A stretch of 41,451 nt of DNA from an uncultured Bacilli bacterium (GCA_934102055.1 CAKOSE010000007.1:1-41451), one strand, 5' to 3'. Positions 5,800 to 15,312 are shown, counted from the first letter of the stretch. Program-made: numbers and translations. Notes: a model not told the origin generated them from the sequence alone.

Positions 5800-7927
5800 A
5801 TGTTATTTTCCTTTTTCTTGTTTTTGATGTTTCTTTGTTTTTTTCTTTTGTTTCTATTTCAAAGTCTATTTCTCTTAGGAGTTTTGAAGCTTTTACTAAT
5901 TTTACGTTTACTGTGTCTCCGAGTCTATAGATTTTTCCTGTTTTTTCTCCTGTTATTATTTCTTGTTCTTCGTCGTAATGATAGAAATCGTCCATTGTGT
6001 TAAATCCTACTCTTCCTTCGATTAGATTTGGTAGTTCTACATACATTCCTGATTGAGTAAAGCCTGATATTCTTCCTTCATATACTTCGCTTTTGTATTT
6101 GTCTTGGTTTATTTCCATGTATTCTGCTGTTTTCATTTTGTTTGATTCTCTTTCACATTTGTCTGCATTTTGTTCTTGGATGCTTGAGTGTCTTGCGATT
6201 GAGGCCATTTTTGTTTTGTGTTCGTTTGAATATAGTTTTTCTGTTTCCATTTTAAAGATCATTTTTAGTACTCTGTGGACTGTTGTATCTGGATATCTTC
6301 TTATTGGAGATGTGAAGTGGGTGTATGCTTCTCTTTTATCACTATTTATTCCTATACTGAAATGTCCTATGTTGTATGATTCGTATGTTGCTTTTGCTAG
6401 ACATCTTAGGATCATATTACAATAAGTTTCATATTTTTCTGTTTCTTTTAATTCTTCTAGAAGACTTGATATGTATTTTGAACTTAATACTTTTCCTTTT
6501 GTTTTGAAGTTTTCTCCGTAGTTTCTTATTATTTCTGTTACTTTTTTTAGTTTTTCTTCATTTGGATTGTCATGATCTCTGTAAATACATGGTATTCCCA
6601 TATTATAGATATGTGTTGCTACTGTTTCGTTTGCTGCGAGCATGAACATTTCTATTAGTTTTTGACCTTTTCCGTCTTCTCTTTTTGTTATTTCTATTGG
6701 GATTCCTTTTTCATCTGTTAAGACTTTCATTTCAGATGTTTGAAATTCTTGATAACCTCTTTCTTGTCTATTCTTTTTTAGTATTTCTGATAGGTTATAC
6801 ATTTCTTTTAATGTTTCAACGTATGGAATGTAGTCTGTTGGTATTTCTTCGTTATTTAGTATTTTGTTTACGTTTTTATATGTCATTTGTTTTCTTGAGT
6901 TGATAAGACTTTCGAATAAGTCATAATTTATTATTTTTCCATTTGGAGTTATTTCCATTTCTGCGGTTAGTGCCAATCTGTCTGTTTCTGGGTTTAATGA
7001 GCATATTCCGTTTGATAGTTCTACTGGGTACATTGGGTTTACTACTGTGTTCATATAGACACTTGTTGCTCTTTGATAAGCTTCTTGGTCTATTGCAGTT
7101 CTTTCTTTTACATAGTTGGTTACGTCTGCTATATGGACTCCTAGAAGATAGTTGCCATTTTTTAATTTTTCTAAGCTTACTGCATCATCTATGTCTTTTG
7201 TGTCATCTCCATCTATTGTGAATATTTCTCTATCTCTTAGATCTTTTCTTCCTTTTTTATCTTGGTCTGTTACTTCACTTGGTATATTTTTTAATTCTTT
7301 TAGGACTTCGGATGGCCATTCATAGTTGAAGTTATTTTCATATAAGATTATTTCTTCGTCTAATCTTGGTTTGTTTTTATGACCGAATACTCTGTCGATG
7401 ATTGCTACTGGTTTTTTATCTTTTCTTCCTTTTTCTAGTTTTATTCCTACAAGGATGCCATCTACTAGATTTTGATCTGTTTTTAGTTCGTATTTTGTTA
7501 TTGTTTCTTTGTTTCTTACTAGAGCATATTTTTTACCATTTTCTTTTTTGACTTCTGCTAGGGTTCCTTTTCTGTCTAGAACTTCTTTGATTGTTCCTTT
7601 GTTTTGATTAAAGTCTGTTATTCTTATTTTTACTTTGTCTCCGGTTAAGCAACCGAATTGATCTTCTGATATTTCATATGTTTCTGTTTGTGTTTTTGCT
7701 AGGATTGTTCCTTTTCTTGTTACTAGAATTTCTGCTTCTTTAAAGGGATTTAGTGTATATTTGTCTTTTCCTGTTTGATAGATTTCTTGTCTTTCTTTAA
7801 GATCATCAAATACTTCTTCAAAGTCTTCGAATGACAGGTTTGTATATGCTAGTTTTTTATAGACTTCTTGTTTTGATAAGCCATTGTTTCTTGATACTTT
7901 TAATATTTCTAATATTCTTTCTTCCAT
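5783..7927 (-). CDS. rnr: Ribonuclease R
   Basis: RNase R is a processive 3'-5' exoribonuclease that degrades structured RNA and takes part in trans-translation. The order is a winged-helix N-terminus (ILKVSRNNGLSKQEVYKKLA), cold-shock-like OB folds, the RNB catalytic domain with the acidic metal site TIDGDDTKDIDDAVSLE and HFTSPIRRYPD, and a C-terminal S1 domain (YEGRISGFTQSGMYVELP). I start at the ATG at 7927 (MEERILEILK, 714 residues) because AGGTGATAAAC precedes it; the upstream in-frame ATG at 7954 has no such site. It lies between secG and smpB, the classic Firmicutes arrangement. Confidence 0.95.
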   Translation of the reverse strand: MEERILEILKVSRNNGLSKQEVYKKLAYTNLSFEDFEEVFDDLKERQEIYQTGKDKYTLNPFKEAEILVTRKGTILAKTQTETYEISEDQFGCLTGDKVKIRITDFNQNKGTIKEVLDRKGTLAEVKKENGKKYALVRNKETITKYELKTDQNLVDGILVGIKLEKGRKDKKPVAIIDRVFGHKNKPRLDEEIILYENNFNYEWPSEVLKELKNIPSEVTDQDKKGRKDLRDREIFTIDGDDTKDIDDAVSLEKLKNGNYLLGVHIADVTNYVKERTAIDQEAYQRATSVYMNTVVNPMYPVELSNGICSLNPETDRLALTAEMEITPNGKIINYDLFESLINSRKQMTYKNVNKILNNEEIPTDYIPYVETLKEMYNLSEILKKNRQERGYQEFQTSEMKVLTDEKGIPIEITKREDGKGQKLIEMFMLAANETVATHIYNMGIPCIYRDHDNPNEEKLKKVTEIIRNYGENFKTKGKVLSSKYISSLLEELKETEKYETYCNMILRCLAKATYESYNIGHFSIGINSDKREAYTHFTSPIRRYPDTTVHRVLKMIFKMETEKLYSNEHKTKMASIARHSSIQEQNADKCERESNKMKTAEYMEINQDKYKSEVYEGRISGFTQSGMYVELPNLIEGRVGFNTMDDFYHYDEEQEIITGEKTGKIYRLGDTVNVKLVKASKLLREIDFEIETKEKNKETSKTRKRKITYGNTK

Positions 7928-7992
7928 GTTTATCACCTGTAAATATAATAACATAATATGAAAAAAAAAGATATTCTAAGATACCTTTTTGA

Positions 7993-8226
7993 TTAAATAA
8001 ATGAAATTACTAAACATATAATAACAAAGCTTAGTCCTAGGATTAGTGTTAATCTACTTATTACTAATTCTGAACCACGTTCTTTTCTATTTTTGAATAA
8101 ATCGCTTGTTCCTCCGGTCATTATATTTCCCATGTCTCCAGATTTACTACTTTGAAGTAGTACTAGTGTTATTAGGACTGCACATATTACTAGTAAGATT
8201 ATTTTTACTATTTCCATTATTTCCAT
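7993..8226 (-). CDS. secG: Preprotein translocase subunit SecG
   Basis: SecG is the small accessory subunit of the SecYEG channel. The 77-residue protein has two transmembrane helices (about 5-22 and 55-76) separated by the conserved cytoplasmic loop LLQSSKSGDMGNIMTGGTSDLF. The ATG follows AAAGGAGGG. It is the first gene of secG-rnr-smpB and has a good promoter upstream. Confidence 0.93.
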   Translation of the reverse strand: MEIMEIVKIILLVICAVLITLVLLQSSKSGDMGNIMTGGTSDLFKNRKERGSELVISRLTLILGLSFVIICLVISFI

Positions 8227-8254
8227 TAGTAACCCTCCTTTGATTGATATATGT

Positions 8255-8283
8255 ATTTTAACATAATATTATATTAAAATCAA
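8255..8283 (-). promoter_or_regulatory. Promoter of secG-rnr-smpB
   Basis: Minus strand TTGATT (8278..8283), 17 bases, TAAAAT (8255..8260), about 30 bases upstream of secG. Confidence 0.65.
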
Positions 8284-8354
8284 ATAGTTAAGATAGAAAT
8301 TGTTAATTATTGGAAGCTTTCATAAAAATAGCATCTTAAATGGTGATTTTTTAT

Positions 8355-9236
8355 TTAATTCTCTTTTTTATAATTGTTCAGGTTTCTCTTATAGTTTATT
8401 TCTGCATCTTCTAATTTTATAATTTTTGATAAAATTTCACTTTTCAGCTCATTTATTTTTCTTTTTTCTCTATCTAGTTCCGGATTTCCTGTATTATCAT
8501 CTGGAGTTCTATTGTTTTTTATTACTTCTTTTCCGTATTTTGATGTTTCATATAGTTTTTCTAAAATATTTATATATGGTTCATCATCAATATTATTTTT
8601 TTGACAGGTGGTTGTCGTTAAAAGCGCTAATCTTTCTTCATCTTCATAACATGTAGCATCTTCTAATAATTCTTGACCCAATTCTTTAAACTTTTCCATA
8701 TTATTATCTATAATAGCGTTGCAGAATAGACTGTGTTTTAATTTTTCTATAACATAAAATTCAATGTAGGCATCATTATCTGTTAAATCTATTATTTCTC
8801 TTTCTGGATAATCAACTTTTATTGTATATGGGCAATTTGAAGCCATTTTTGTTCTTTCTTTACTGGATAATCTTTTTTCATTTGTCTTTCTTTTTGTACA
8901 GATAAATTCTCCATTAAATGATATATTTACTGTAAATCCAATTGTTTTTTCGCCATTTTTTATGTCTGTATCTAAATTTTTTATTATTTCGTCTTTATTC
9001 ATTTTTATAGTTAGATTATTTCCTATTTTTAAATCATCCATTTTGTTGTAATAATATCTATACTTTCGATTCTTTACTGTTTTAAACACTTCTTTTATTT
9101 CTTGTGATTTTAAGTCGTTTTCTAGCTGATTTTTTCTTTCCTTTACTAATTCATTTACGATGTTTATCCTTTCTTGGTTTTCTTGGTTTTTGATTCTACT
9201 TATTTTTTCTTTTGAAAATATATTGTTATTTTTCAT
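8355..9236 (-). CDS. Hypothetical soluble protein
   Basis: A 293-residue, strongly charged protein without hydrophobic spans, which I do not recognise. The N-terminal ~50 residues look coiled-coil (ERINIVNELVKERKNQLEND). The middle has beta-type stretches (KTIGFTVNISFNGEFICTKR; YTIKVDYPEREIIDL), and the C-terminus is again helical (ELKSEILSKIIKLEDAEINY). There are a few cysteines but no clear metal motif. It follows the 313-residue membrane gene by about 57 bases, with AAAGGAAGG before the ATG, so the two may be one transcription unit. The block sits between tuf and secG and looks accessory. Confidence 0.65.
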   Translation of the reverse strand: MKNNNIFSKEKISRIKNQENQERINIVNELVKERKNQLENDLKSQEIKEVFKTVKNRKYRYYYNKMDDLKIGNNLTIKMNKDEIIKNLDTDIKNGEKTIGFTVNISFNGEFICTKRKTNEKRLSSKERTKMASNCPYTIKVDYPEREIIDLTDNDAYIEFYVIEKLKHSLFCNAIIDNNMEKFKELGQELLEDATCYEDEERLALLTTTTCQKNNIDDEPYINILEKLYETSKYGKEVIKNNRTPDDNTGNPELDREKRKINELKSEILSKIIKLEDAEINYKRNLNNYKKEN

Positions 9237-9293
9237 ATTTTATTTCCTTCCTTTTTTTAATTTTTTTATATTTTATCTCTTTATAAATTTATT

Positions 9294-10220
9294 TTATAAA
9301 AATAATACTATTATGGATAATATGAGCATAATTCCTAACTCATAGGGAATATATTTTTTATATTTATTATAATATGTAATAATTTCTTTTCTATTTTTTA
9401 AATTGTTAATATTCTTTCCTATTAGGATTTCGCTTGTGCCTACATATTTATCTATGTCATCTTTGTATAGGCTCTTTCCTTTATTTGCATCATAACCAGC
9501 ATATTTTTGTTCTGGTTTGATTGAATCGTACAATTTATCTAGTTTTCTGGCACTTATTGACCCTCCGATTGCGAGTGATAAAATGAATGATAGTAATGGA
9601 AATATGACATATCCTGATGAAAAGAAATGCCTTACTGCTGGTATTAATAGTAATGATGTTGTAATTATTAATGATGGTATTAATCCTATTGCTACTGCTG
9701 TTGTGGTACTTATTGTTGTTTTTTTCTCTACTACTTTATCATATTTTGGAGGTGCTTCTAAAATTTTTCTTTTTATTAGTTCATATACATCATCTATTTT
9801 TTTATCCTCACTACTTAGTCTCACTTCTATTTGCATTTTGTTTTCGTATATTGTCATATTGATATGTTGATAATATGAATTGCTTTTGAACCCTTCTGAA
9901 CTTGTTCTATAACTTAATATAAAGTTAACACGAATATATTTTATTTCTTCTAGTCTTGTATTAAATACTGAAATAAAACTGTTGTAATTATCAAATCTTA
10001 TTGTTGTATCGTCTTTAAAATCTACTATAAATGTTAATTTGCTATCACTATCTCTAAATGTCCATATTTGATATTTATAATCTATTGCTTTATTTTTCAT
10101 TTCTTCATTTGCACTTATTTTTTTGTAATACATTAATTTTTCTTGCATTTTGGAGAATATTTCAAATAAGTCATCATAAGAAATTATTTTATTTGCTACT
10201 TTTATTGTATCATTATACAT
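9294..10220 (-). CDS. Hypothetical protein with two C-terminal membrane hairpins
   Basis: A protein of 308 residues from the chosen start, without a recognised family. The soluble N-terminal half has a beta-rich pattern (KLTFIVDFKDDTTIRFDNYN; YIRVNFILSYR). Hydrophobic segments follow in the C-terminal half: a pair around residues 170-215, and a last span at the very end (YELGIMLILSIIVLFL). I prefer the ATG at 10220 (MYNDTIKVANK), since GGAGGCAATAAAA precedes it; the ATG at 10235 lies in the Shine-Dalgarno sequence itself. The N-terminal domain resembles the neighbouring 176-residue protein in pattern, suggesting a membrane-anchored and a soluble paralogue. Confidence 0.65.
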   Translation of the reverse strand: MYNDTIKVANKIISYDDLFEIFSKMQEKLMYYKKISANEEMKNKAIDYKYQIWTFRDSDSKLTFIVDFKDDTTIRFDNYNSFISVFNTRLEEIKYIRVNFILSYRTSSEGFKSNSYYQHINMTIYENKMQIEVRLSSEDKKIDDVYELIKRKILEAPPKYDKVVEKKTTISTTTAVAIGLIPSLIITTSLLLIPAVRHFFSSGYVIFPLLSFILSLAIGGSISARKLDKLYDSIKPEQKYAGYDANKGKSLYKDDIDKYVGTSEILIGKNINNLKNRKEIITYYNKYKKYIPYELGIMLILSIIVLFL

Positions 10221-10294
10221 TTTTATTGCCTCCATTTTAATTATTTCATATACGAATACCCTATATTTATTGGTATTATGATCCTAATGTTTCT

Positions 10295-10303
10295 ATTATA
10301 ACA
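10295..10303 (-). promoter_or_regulatory. Extended -10 promoter for the 313-codon gene
   Basis: Minus strand TGTTATAAT (10295..10303) is a full extended -10. The -35 region, inside the end of the upstream gene, is poor. It lies about 75 bases before the chosen start. Confidence 0.45.
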
Positions 10304-10308
10304 TTATC

Positions 10309-10839
10309 CTACTTGCTACAAAAAACTGTATTTACTGTTTTGAATGACGATAGTATTTCATTTAAATTAATTTCAATTTGATTCATTATTTGCTCATTAT
10401 AATTGGATTTTCTTATAAGTTTTATATTATATGGTTTAAAAATAATTTTGAATAGATTTTCATGATTTTTATATGACTGATTTGTTCCTTTTTTATAACT
10501 TAAGTTTAACTCTATTTCTAAGCCTTCTATATTTTGTAGTTTTTGTTTTTGGATATATTCAAGGAAAAAACTATAACTTTTACAATATGTTGTGTTGTAG
10601 CCTTTTTCATTTATTCTTATTTCATATTTTTTTTGATATGTTTTTTTGTAGTTGTAGTTTCGGCAGTCGTATTTTAATTTTTCATTTCTTTGTTCATCCT
10701 CCTCAATCAAGAGGTTAAATTGATTGTAAACACTTGCACAGTAACTAGCGATATATTCTATACATTTCTCATCTATTATTGCATTTGAATAATCATATTC
10801 TTTATTTATAAATATTTCAATATTTTCATTAATATTCAT
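10309..10839 (-). CDS. Hypothetical soluble protein, possible paralogue of its neighbour
   Basis: 176 residues from the chosen start MNINENIEIFINKEYDY. An in-frame ATG 39 bases upstream exists, but AAAGGCGAGC sits just before 10839. I do not recognise the family. The pattern of an N-terminal helix, strand pairs, a helix ending in an I-E-G/I-x-x-I element, LSYKKGT..SYKNHENLFKI and a closing helix parallels the first ~160 residues of the downstream 313-codon product (ILSYRTSSEGF...). It lacks the membrane segments. It has its own promoter, and tuf upstream is closed by a terminator. Confidence 0.6.
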   Translation of the reverse strand: MNINENIEIFINKEYDYSNAIIDEKCIEYIASYCASVYNQFNLLIEEDEQRNEKLKYDCRNYNYKKTYQKKYEIRINEKGYNTTYCKSYSFFLEYIQKQKLQNIEGLEIELNLSYKKGTNQSYKNHENLFKIIFKPYNIKLIRKSNYNEQIMNQIEINLNEILSSFKTVNTVFCSK

Positions 10840-10897
10840 TTTTTGCTCGCCTTTCTTTTTATTTCTGCATTTCCTCATTATTATTTTTTATGTTTTC

Positions 10898-10927
10898 ATT
10901 TTATCATATATTATGTTTGATTTTCAA
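10898..10927 (-). promoter_or_regulatory. Promoter of the 176-residue hypothetical gene
   Basis: Minus strand TTGAAA (10922..10927), 18 bases, TAAAAT (10898..10903), immediately downstream of the tuf terminator. Confidence 0.55.
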
Positions 10928-10942
10928 GTTTTTGTTGAACAA

Positions 10943-10965
10943 AAAAAGACGACTTAGTCGCCTTT
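10943..10965 (-). terminator. tuf terminator
   Basis: Minus strand AAAGGCGAC-TAA-GTCGTCTTT followed by T residues, beginning about six bases after the tuf stop: a short, strong intrinsic terminator. Confidence 0.85.
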
Positions 10966-10970
10966 GGTTA

Positions 10971-12140
10971 TTATTCTATAATTTCAGAAACTACACCTGC
11001 ACCAACTGTTCTACCACCTTCACGAATTGAGAATTGAGTTCCCTTTTCGATAGCGATTGGATGGATTAGTTCTACAGTCATGTTAACATTGTCTCCAGGC
11101 ATAACCATTTCAACACCTGCTGGTAATTCGATTACACCAGTAACATCTGTTGTTCTGAAGTAGAATTGTGGTCTGTAGTTTGCGAAGAACGGAGTATGTC
11201 TTCCACCTTCTTCTTTAGATAGAACATATACTTCTGCAGTAAATTTCTTATGAGGAGTAACTGAACCTGGTTTAGCAAGAACTTGTCCACGTTCAACTTC
11301 TTCTCTAGAGATTCCACGTAATAGAACTCCAGCATTGTCTCCTGCTTCTGCATAGTCTAATGTTTTCTTGAACATTTCAATTCCTGTAACAACTGTTTTC
11401 TTAGTTGGTTTAATACCAACGATTTCAACTTCGTCGTTAAGTTTTAATTGTCCACGTTCAACACGTCCAGTAACAACTGTTCCACGTCCAGTGATTGTGA
11501 ATACATCTTCGATACTCATTAAGAATGGTTTTTCAGTATCACGTTCTGGAGTTGGAATCCATTCGTCTACTGCGTTCATTAATTCTTTAATTTTTTCTAC
11601 GTATTCTGGGTCACCTTCAAGAGCTTTAAGTGCTGAACCACAGATAATTGGAGTTTCATCTCCTTCATATCCATATTCATTTAATAGATCTCTAACTTCC
11701 ATTTCTACTAATTCAAGTAATTCTGGATCGTCTACCATATCACATTTGTTTAAGAATACTACCATTCTTGGTACTCCTACTTGACGTGATAATAGGATAT
11801 GTTCTCTTGTTTGTGCCATTGGACCATCTGTAGCTGCAATAACTAAGATAGCTCCATCCATTTGTGCTGCACCAGTAATCATGTTTTTAACATAATCGGC
11901 ATGTCCTGGACAGTCAACGTGAGCATAATGACGTTTTTCAGTTTCATACTCAACGTGTGCAGTATTGATTGTGATTCCACGTTCTCTTTCTTCTGGTGCT
12001 TTATCAATATCTGCGAAATCTACTGCTGCTCCTAATACTTTAGTGATTGCTGCAGTAAGAGTAGTTTTACCATGGTCAACGTGACCAATTGTACCAATGT
12101 TTACATGTGGTTTACTACGGTTAAATTTTTCTTTTGCCAT
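10971..12140 (-). CDS. tuf: Elongation factor Tu
   Basis: EF-Tu is the GTPase that carries aminoacyl-tRNA to the ribosomal A site. The 389-residue protein has all G motifs: GHVDHGKTT (19-27), the switch I segment RGITINTAHVEY, DCPGHADY, NKCD and GSALKAL. Domains 2 and 3 are intact, ending FSIREGGRTVGAGVVSEI. Codon use is noticeably cleaner than in neighbouring hypothetical genes, as expected for a very highly expressed gene. It follows fusA by 83 bases but has its own strong promoter, so its level can exceed that of the str operon. Confidence 0.98.
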   Translation of the reverse strand: MAKEKFNRSKPHVNIGTIGHVDHGKTTLTAAITKVLGAAVDFADIDKAPEERERGITINTAHVEYETEKRHYAHVDCPGHADYVKNMITGAAQMDGAILVIAATDGPMAQTREHILLSRQVGVPRMVVFLNKCDMVDDPELLELVEMEVRDLLNEYGYEGDETPIICGSALKALEGDPEYVEKIKELMNAVDEWIPTPERDTEKPFLMSIEDVFTITGRGTVVTGRVERGQLKLNDEVEIVGIKPTKKTVVTGIEMFKKTLDYAEAGDNAGVLLRGISREEVERGQVLAKPGSVTPHKKFTAEVYVLSKEEGGRHTPFFANYRPQFYFRTTDVTGVIELPAGVEMVMPGDNVNMTVELIHPIAIEKGTQFSIREGGRTVGAGVVSEIIE

Positions 12141-12173
12141 TTTTTATTTCCTCCTTTTTTGATTACATTTATA

Positions 12174-12202
12174 ATTGTATCTAACATTTGAATTTTTTTC
12201 AA
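12174..12202 (-). promoter_or_regulatory. tuf promoter
   Basis: Minus strand TTGAAA (12197..12202), 17 bases, TACAAT (12174..12179) in the fusA-tuf gap. Each hexamer matches consensus at five of six positions. Confidence 0.75.
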
Positions 12203-12223
12203 CTGTTTATACCATTTTTTTAA

Positions 12224-14293
12224 TTAATTACCGCTTTTTTTGATTATTTCTTCGGCAATTGATTTAGGTACTTCTTCATAATGATCTGGTACCATTTGGA
12301 ATGTTCCTCTACCTTGTGTATTTGATCTTATGCTTGTTGCATAACCAAACATTTCTGATAGTGGAACCATTGCTGAAAACTTGATTGAGTTTCCGCGTGA
12401 TTCTTGTGATAGAGGTTTACCACGTCTTGATGTGATATCTCCCATTACGTTACCAAAATATTCTTCTGGTACTACGATATCTACTTTCATGATTGGTTCA
12501 AGTATTACTGGTTTACACTTATTTTTTGCTTCTTTTAGTGCAAGTGAGGCAGCAATTTTGAATGCCATTTCTGATGAATCGACATCATGATAAGAACCAT
12601 CGTAAAGAGTTGCTTTTACGTCTATCATTGGGAATCCTGCAAGTACACCTGTTTGTAGGGCATCTTGTAATCCCTTATCTACTATTGGGATATATTCTCT
12701 TGGTACTACACCACCAACGATTTGATCAACAAATTCATAACCTTTGTCATGATTTGGTTCGAATTTAACCCAAACATGTCCATATTGTCCACGACCACCT
12801 GATTGTTTAATATACTTACCTTCACATTCTCCAGTTTGAGTTAATGTTTCACGATAAGCAACTTGTGGTTTACCAACGTTTGCTTCAACATGGAATTCTC
12901 TTTTCATACGATCTACTAGAACGTCTAAGTGAAGTTCTCCGATACCGGCAATTATTGTTTGACCAGTTTCTGTATCTGTATGAACTCTGAATGTTGGATC
13001 TTCTTCTGCTAGTTTTTGAAGAGCAAGAGCCATTTTGTCTTGATCAGCTTTTGATTTTGGTTCAATTGCTAGTTCTATAACTGGGTCTGGTACTTCGATT
13101 GATTCAAGAATAATTGGTTTCTTTTCATCACATAAAGTGTCTCCAGTTGTTGTATTTTTAAGTCCTACTGCTGCTGCTATATCTCCTGTAAATACTTCTT
13201 GTATTTCTGTTCTGTCGTTAGCATGCATTTGTAAGATACGTCCTATTCTTTCTTTTGTATCTTTTGTACTATTTAGGACATATGAACCGCTTGATAGTTT
13301 TCCTGAATAAACTCTAAAGAATGTTAGACGACCAACAAATGGATCTGTCATAACTTTAAATGCTAATGCACTAAATGGTTCAGTATCAGATGGATGTCTT
13401 TCATCTGCTTCTCCTTTAATGTTTGTTCCTTTGATTGCAGGTATATCAAGTGGTGATGGTAAATAATCTATTACGGCATCTAGTAATAGTTTTACACCTT
13501 TGTTTCCTAGTGCTGTACCACACATGAATGGGAAGAATTCTGCTTTTAGAACTCCTGTTCTGATTGCTTTTTTAATCATTTCTTCAGAAATTTCTTCTCC
13601 TTCAAGATATTTTTCCATTAATTCATCATCATATTCTGCAATTGTTTCAAGCATTGTTGTTCTATATTCTTCTGCTTTATCTTTCATATCTGCTGGAATT
13701 TCGATTTCTGTTGGGTTTTCTTCTGCCCCTCCATCATAATGATATGCTTTCATTGTGATTAAATCTATAATTCCATCAAATTCGTTTTCTGCACCAATTG
13801 GAAGTTCAATTGCTGCTGTGTTAGCGCCAAGTCTGTCTTTAACGCTTTGTAAGCTCATATAGAAATCTGCTCCTAGTTTATCCATTTTGTTTGAGAAGAT
13901 AATTCTAGGTACATGATATTCATTTGCTTGTCTCCATACAGTTTCACTTTGTGGTTCTACACCAGCGTTTGAATCAAGTAATAGAACTGCACCATCTAGG
14001 ACTCTTAAACTACGTTGTACTTCTACTGTGAAGTCTACGTGTCCTGGAGTATCTATGATATTGTATCTATAACCTTTCCAGAATGCTGTTGTTGCAGCAC
14101 TTGTGATTGTTATACCACGTTCTTTTTCTTGTTCCATCCAGTCCATTTGAGATGCTCCATCATGAGTTTCTCCAATTTTGTGGATTTTCTTTGTATGGAA
14201 TAAAATACGTTCTGTTGCTGTTGTTTTTCCGGCATCGATATGAGCCATGATTCCGAAGTTTCGTGTTTTATCTAAACTAGTTTGTCTTGCCAT
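12224..14293 (-). CDS. fusA: Elongation factor G
   Basis: EF-G catalyses GTP-dependent translocation and, with RRF, ribosome recycling. The 689-residue length is normal. G-domain motifs are visible: AHIDAGKTT near residue 17, the switch I RGITITSAATT, DTPGHVDF and NKMDKLG. Domains II-V follow, including GIGELHLDVLVDR and the domain IV RGQYGHVWVKFEP. It lies 15 bases after rpsG in the conserved rpsL-rpsG-fusA order. Confidence 0.98.
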   Translation of the reverse strand: MARQTSLDKTRNFGIMAHIDAGKTTATERILFHTKKIHKIGETHDGASQMDWMEQEKERGITITSAATTAFWKGYRYNIIDTPGHVDFTVEVQRSLRVLDGAVLLLDSNAGVEPQSETVWRQANEYHVPRIIFSNKMDKLGADFYMSLQSVKDRLGANTAAIELPIGAENEFDGIIDLITMKAYHYDGGAEENPTEIEIPADMKDKAEEYRTTMLETIAEYDDELMEKYLEGEEISEEMIKKAIRTGVLKAEFFPFMCGTALGNKGVKLLLDAVIDYLPSPLDIPAIKGTNIKGEADERHPSDTEPFSALAFKVMTDPFVGRLTFFRVYSGKLSSGSYVLNSTKDTKERIGRILQMHANDRTEIQEVFTGDIAAAVGLKNTTTGDTLCDEKKPIILESIEVPDPVIELAIEPKSKADQDKMALALQKLAEEDPTFRVHTDTETGQTIIAGIGELHLDVLVDRMKREFHVEANVGKPQVAYRETLTQTGECEGKYIKQSGGRGQYGHVWVKFEPNHDKGYEFVDQIVGGVVPREYIPIVDKGLQDALQTGVLAGFPMIDVKATLYDGSYHDVDSSEMAFKIAASLALKEAKNKCKPVILEPIMKVDIVVPEEYFGNVMGDITSRRGKPLSQESRGNSIKFSAMVPLSEMFGYATSIRSNTQGRGTFQMVPDHYEEVPKSIAEEIIKKSGN

Positions 14294-14308
14294 ATTTTAT
14301 TTCCTTTC

Positions 14309-14776
14309 CTACCATTTGTAATGAGCGAATGCTTTGTTAGCTTCGGCCATTCTATGAGTATCTTCACGTTTTTTTACTGATGCTCCTGTACCATTTGAAG
14401 CGTCAATTATTTCATTTGCTAGGTTTTCAGCCATTCCATGACCTCCACGTAATCTAGCATAGTTTATTAACCATCTAAGTCCTAGAGTTTGTGATCTTTC
14501 AGCAGATACTTCAATTGGAACTTGATAGTTAGAACCACCAACACGACGAGATTTAACTTCTAGTGCTGGTTTGATATTTTCAAGAGCTTTATTAAATACT
14601 TCCATAGGTTCTTTTCCAGTTTTTTCTTTTATCATGTCGAATGCGCTATAAAGTATTTTTTCTGATTTACCTCTTTTTCCATCTATCATCATAGAGTTTA
14701 CTAATTTAGTAACTACTTTTGACTTATATATAGGATCTGGTAAAACATCTCTTTTAACTGCTTGTTTCTTACGCAC
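14309..14776 (-). CDS. rpsG: 30S ribosomal protein S7, GTG start
   Basis: S7 nucleates assembly of the 30S head and contacts E-site tRNA. The 155-residue product has the N-terminal RKKQAVKRDVLPDPIYKS, the conserved KALENIKPALEVKSRRVGG and GGSNYQVPIEV, and the C-terminal KREDTHRMAEANKAFAHYKW. The start codon is GTG, preceded by AAAGGAGG at normal spacing. Second gene of the str operon. Confidence 0.97.
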   Translation of the reverse strand: MRKKQAVKRDVLPDPIYKSKVVTKLVNSMMIDGKRGKSEKILYSAFDMIKEKTGKEPMEVFNKALENIKPALEVKSRRVGGSNYQVPIEVSAERSQTLGLRWLINYARLRGGHGMAENLANEIIDASNGTGASVKKREDTHRMAEANKAFAHYKW

Positions 14777-14808
14777 TTTGTTTTCCTCCTTTATATTTTG
14801 TTTTTATT

Positions 14809-15219
14809 TTATTTTCCTTTTTTAGTTCCGTATTTTGAACGAGCTTTTTTACGATCTTTAACTCCTTGTGTATCCATTGTTCCACGAACAATATGATAAC
14901 GTACACCGATTAAGTCTTTAACACGTCCACCACGAATTAGTACAACGCTATGTTCTTGTAAGTTGTGTCCTTCTCCAGGAATATAAGCATCTACTTCTTT
15001 TCCGTTTGAAAGTCTAACACGAGCATATTTCCTTAATGCTGAGTTTGGTTTCTTTGGTGTTTTTGTTCCTACACGTACACATACTCCACGTTTTTGTGGT
15101 GAAGCTGTATTTGTAGCTTTCTTTTGTAATGTATTCATTCTAATTCCAAGTACTGGTGATTTAGACTTTCTTGTTTTGTTTTTTCTGTTTTTTCTTACTA
15201 ATTGGTTTATTGTTGGCAT
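14809..15219 (-). CDS. rpsL: 30S ribosomal protein S12
   Basis: S12 lies at the decoding centre and affects accuracy; it is the classic site of streptomycin resistance changes. The conserved regions KTPKKPNSALRKYARVRL, the IPGEGHNLQEHSVVLIRGGR loop and DLIGVRYHIVRGTMDT are present with the usual Lys residues. I use the ATG at 15219 (MPTINQLVRK, 136 residues) because AAAGGAGAAGTT precedes it; an in-frame ATG 18 bases upstream precedes that site. First gene of the str operon, with a 95-base leader containing a hairpin. Confidence 0.97.
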   Translation of the reverse strand: MPTINQLVRKNRKNKTRKSKSPVLGIRMNTLQKKATNTASPQKRGVCVRVGTKTPKKPNSALRKYARVRLSNGKEVDAYIPGEGHNLQEHSVVLIRGGRVKDLIGVRYHIVRGTMDTQGVKDRKKARSKYGTKKGK

Positions 15220-15274
15220 AACTTCTCCTTTCCACACACATACCCAGGTGTATCATTTTTCTTAATTTTTATTA

Positions 15275-15291
15275 GGTTTACTTAGTAAACC
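15275..15291 (-). promoter_or_regulatory. Leader hairpin of the str operon
   Basis: Minus strand GGTTTAC-TAA-GTAAACC, a 7-bp perfect stem in the untranslated leader between the promoter and rpsL, followed by TAATAAAAATT. The tract is too A-rich for a convincing terminator; it may be a regulatory or mRNA-stabilising hairpin. Confidence 0.45.
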
Positions 15292-15312
15292 CAATGCAAA
15301 TTCAACGTTGTT

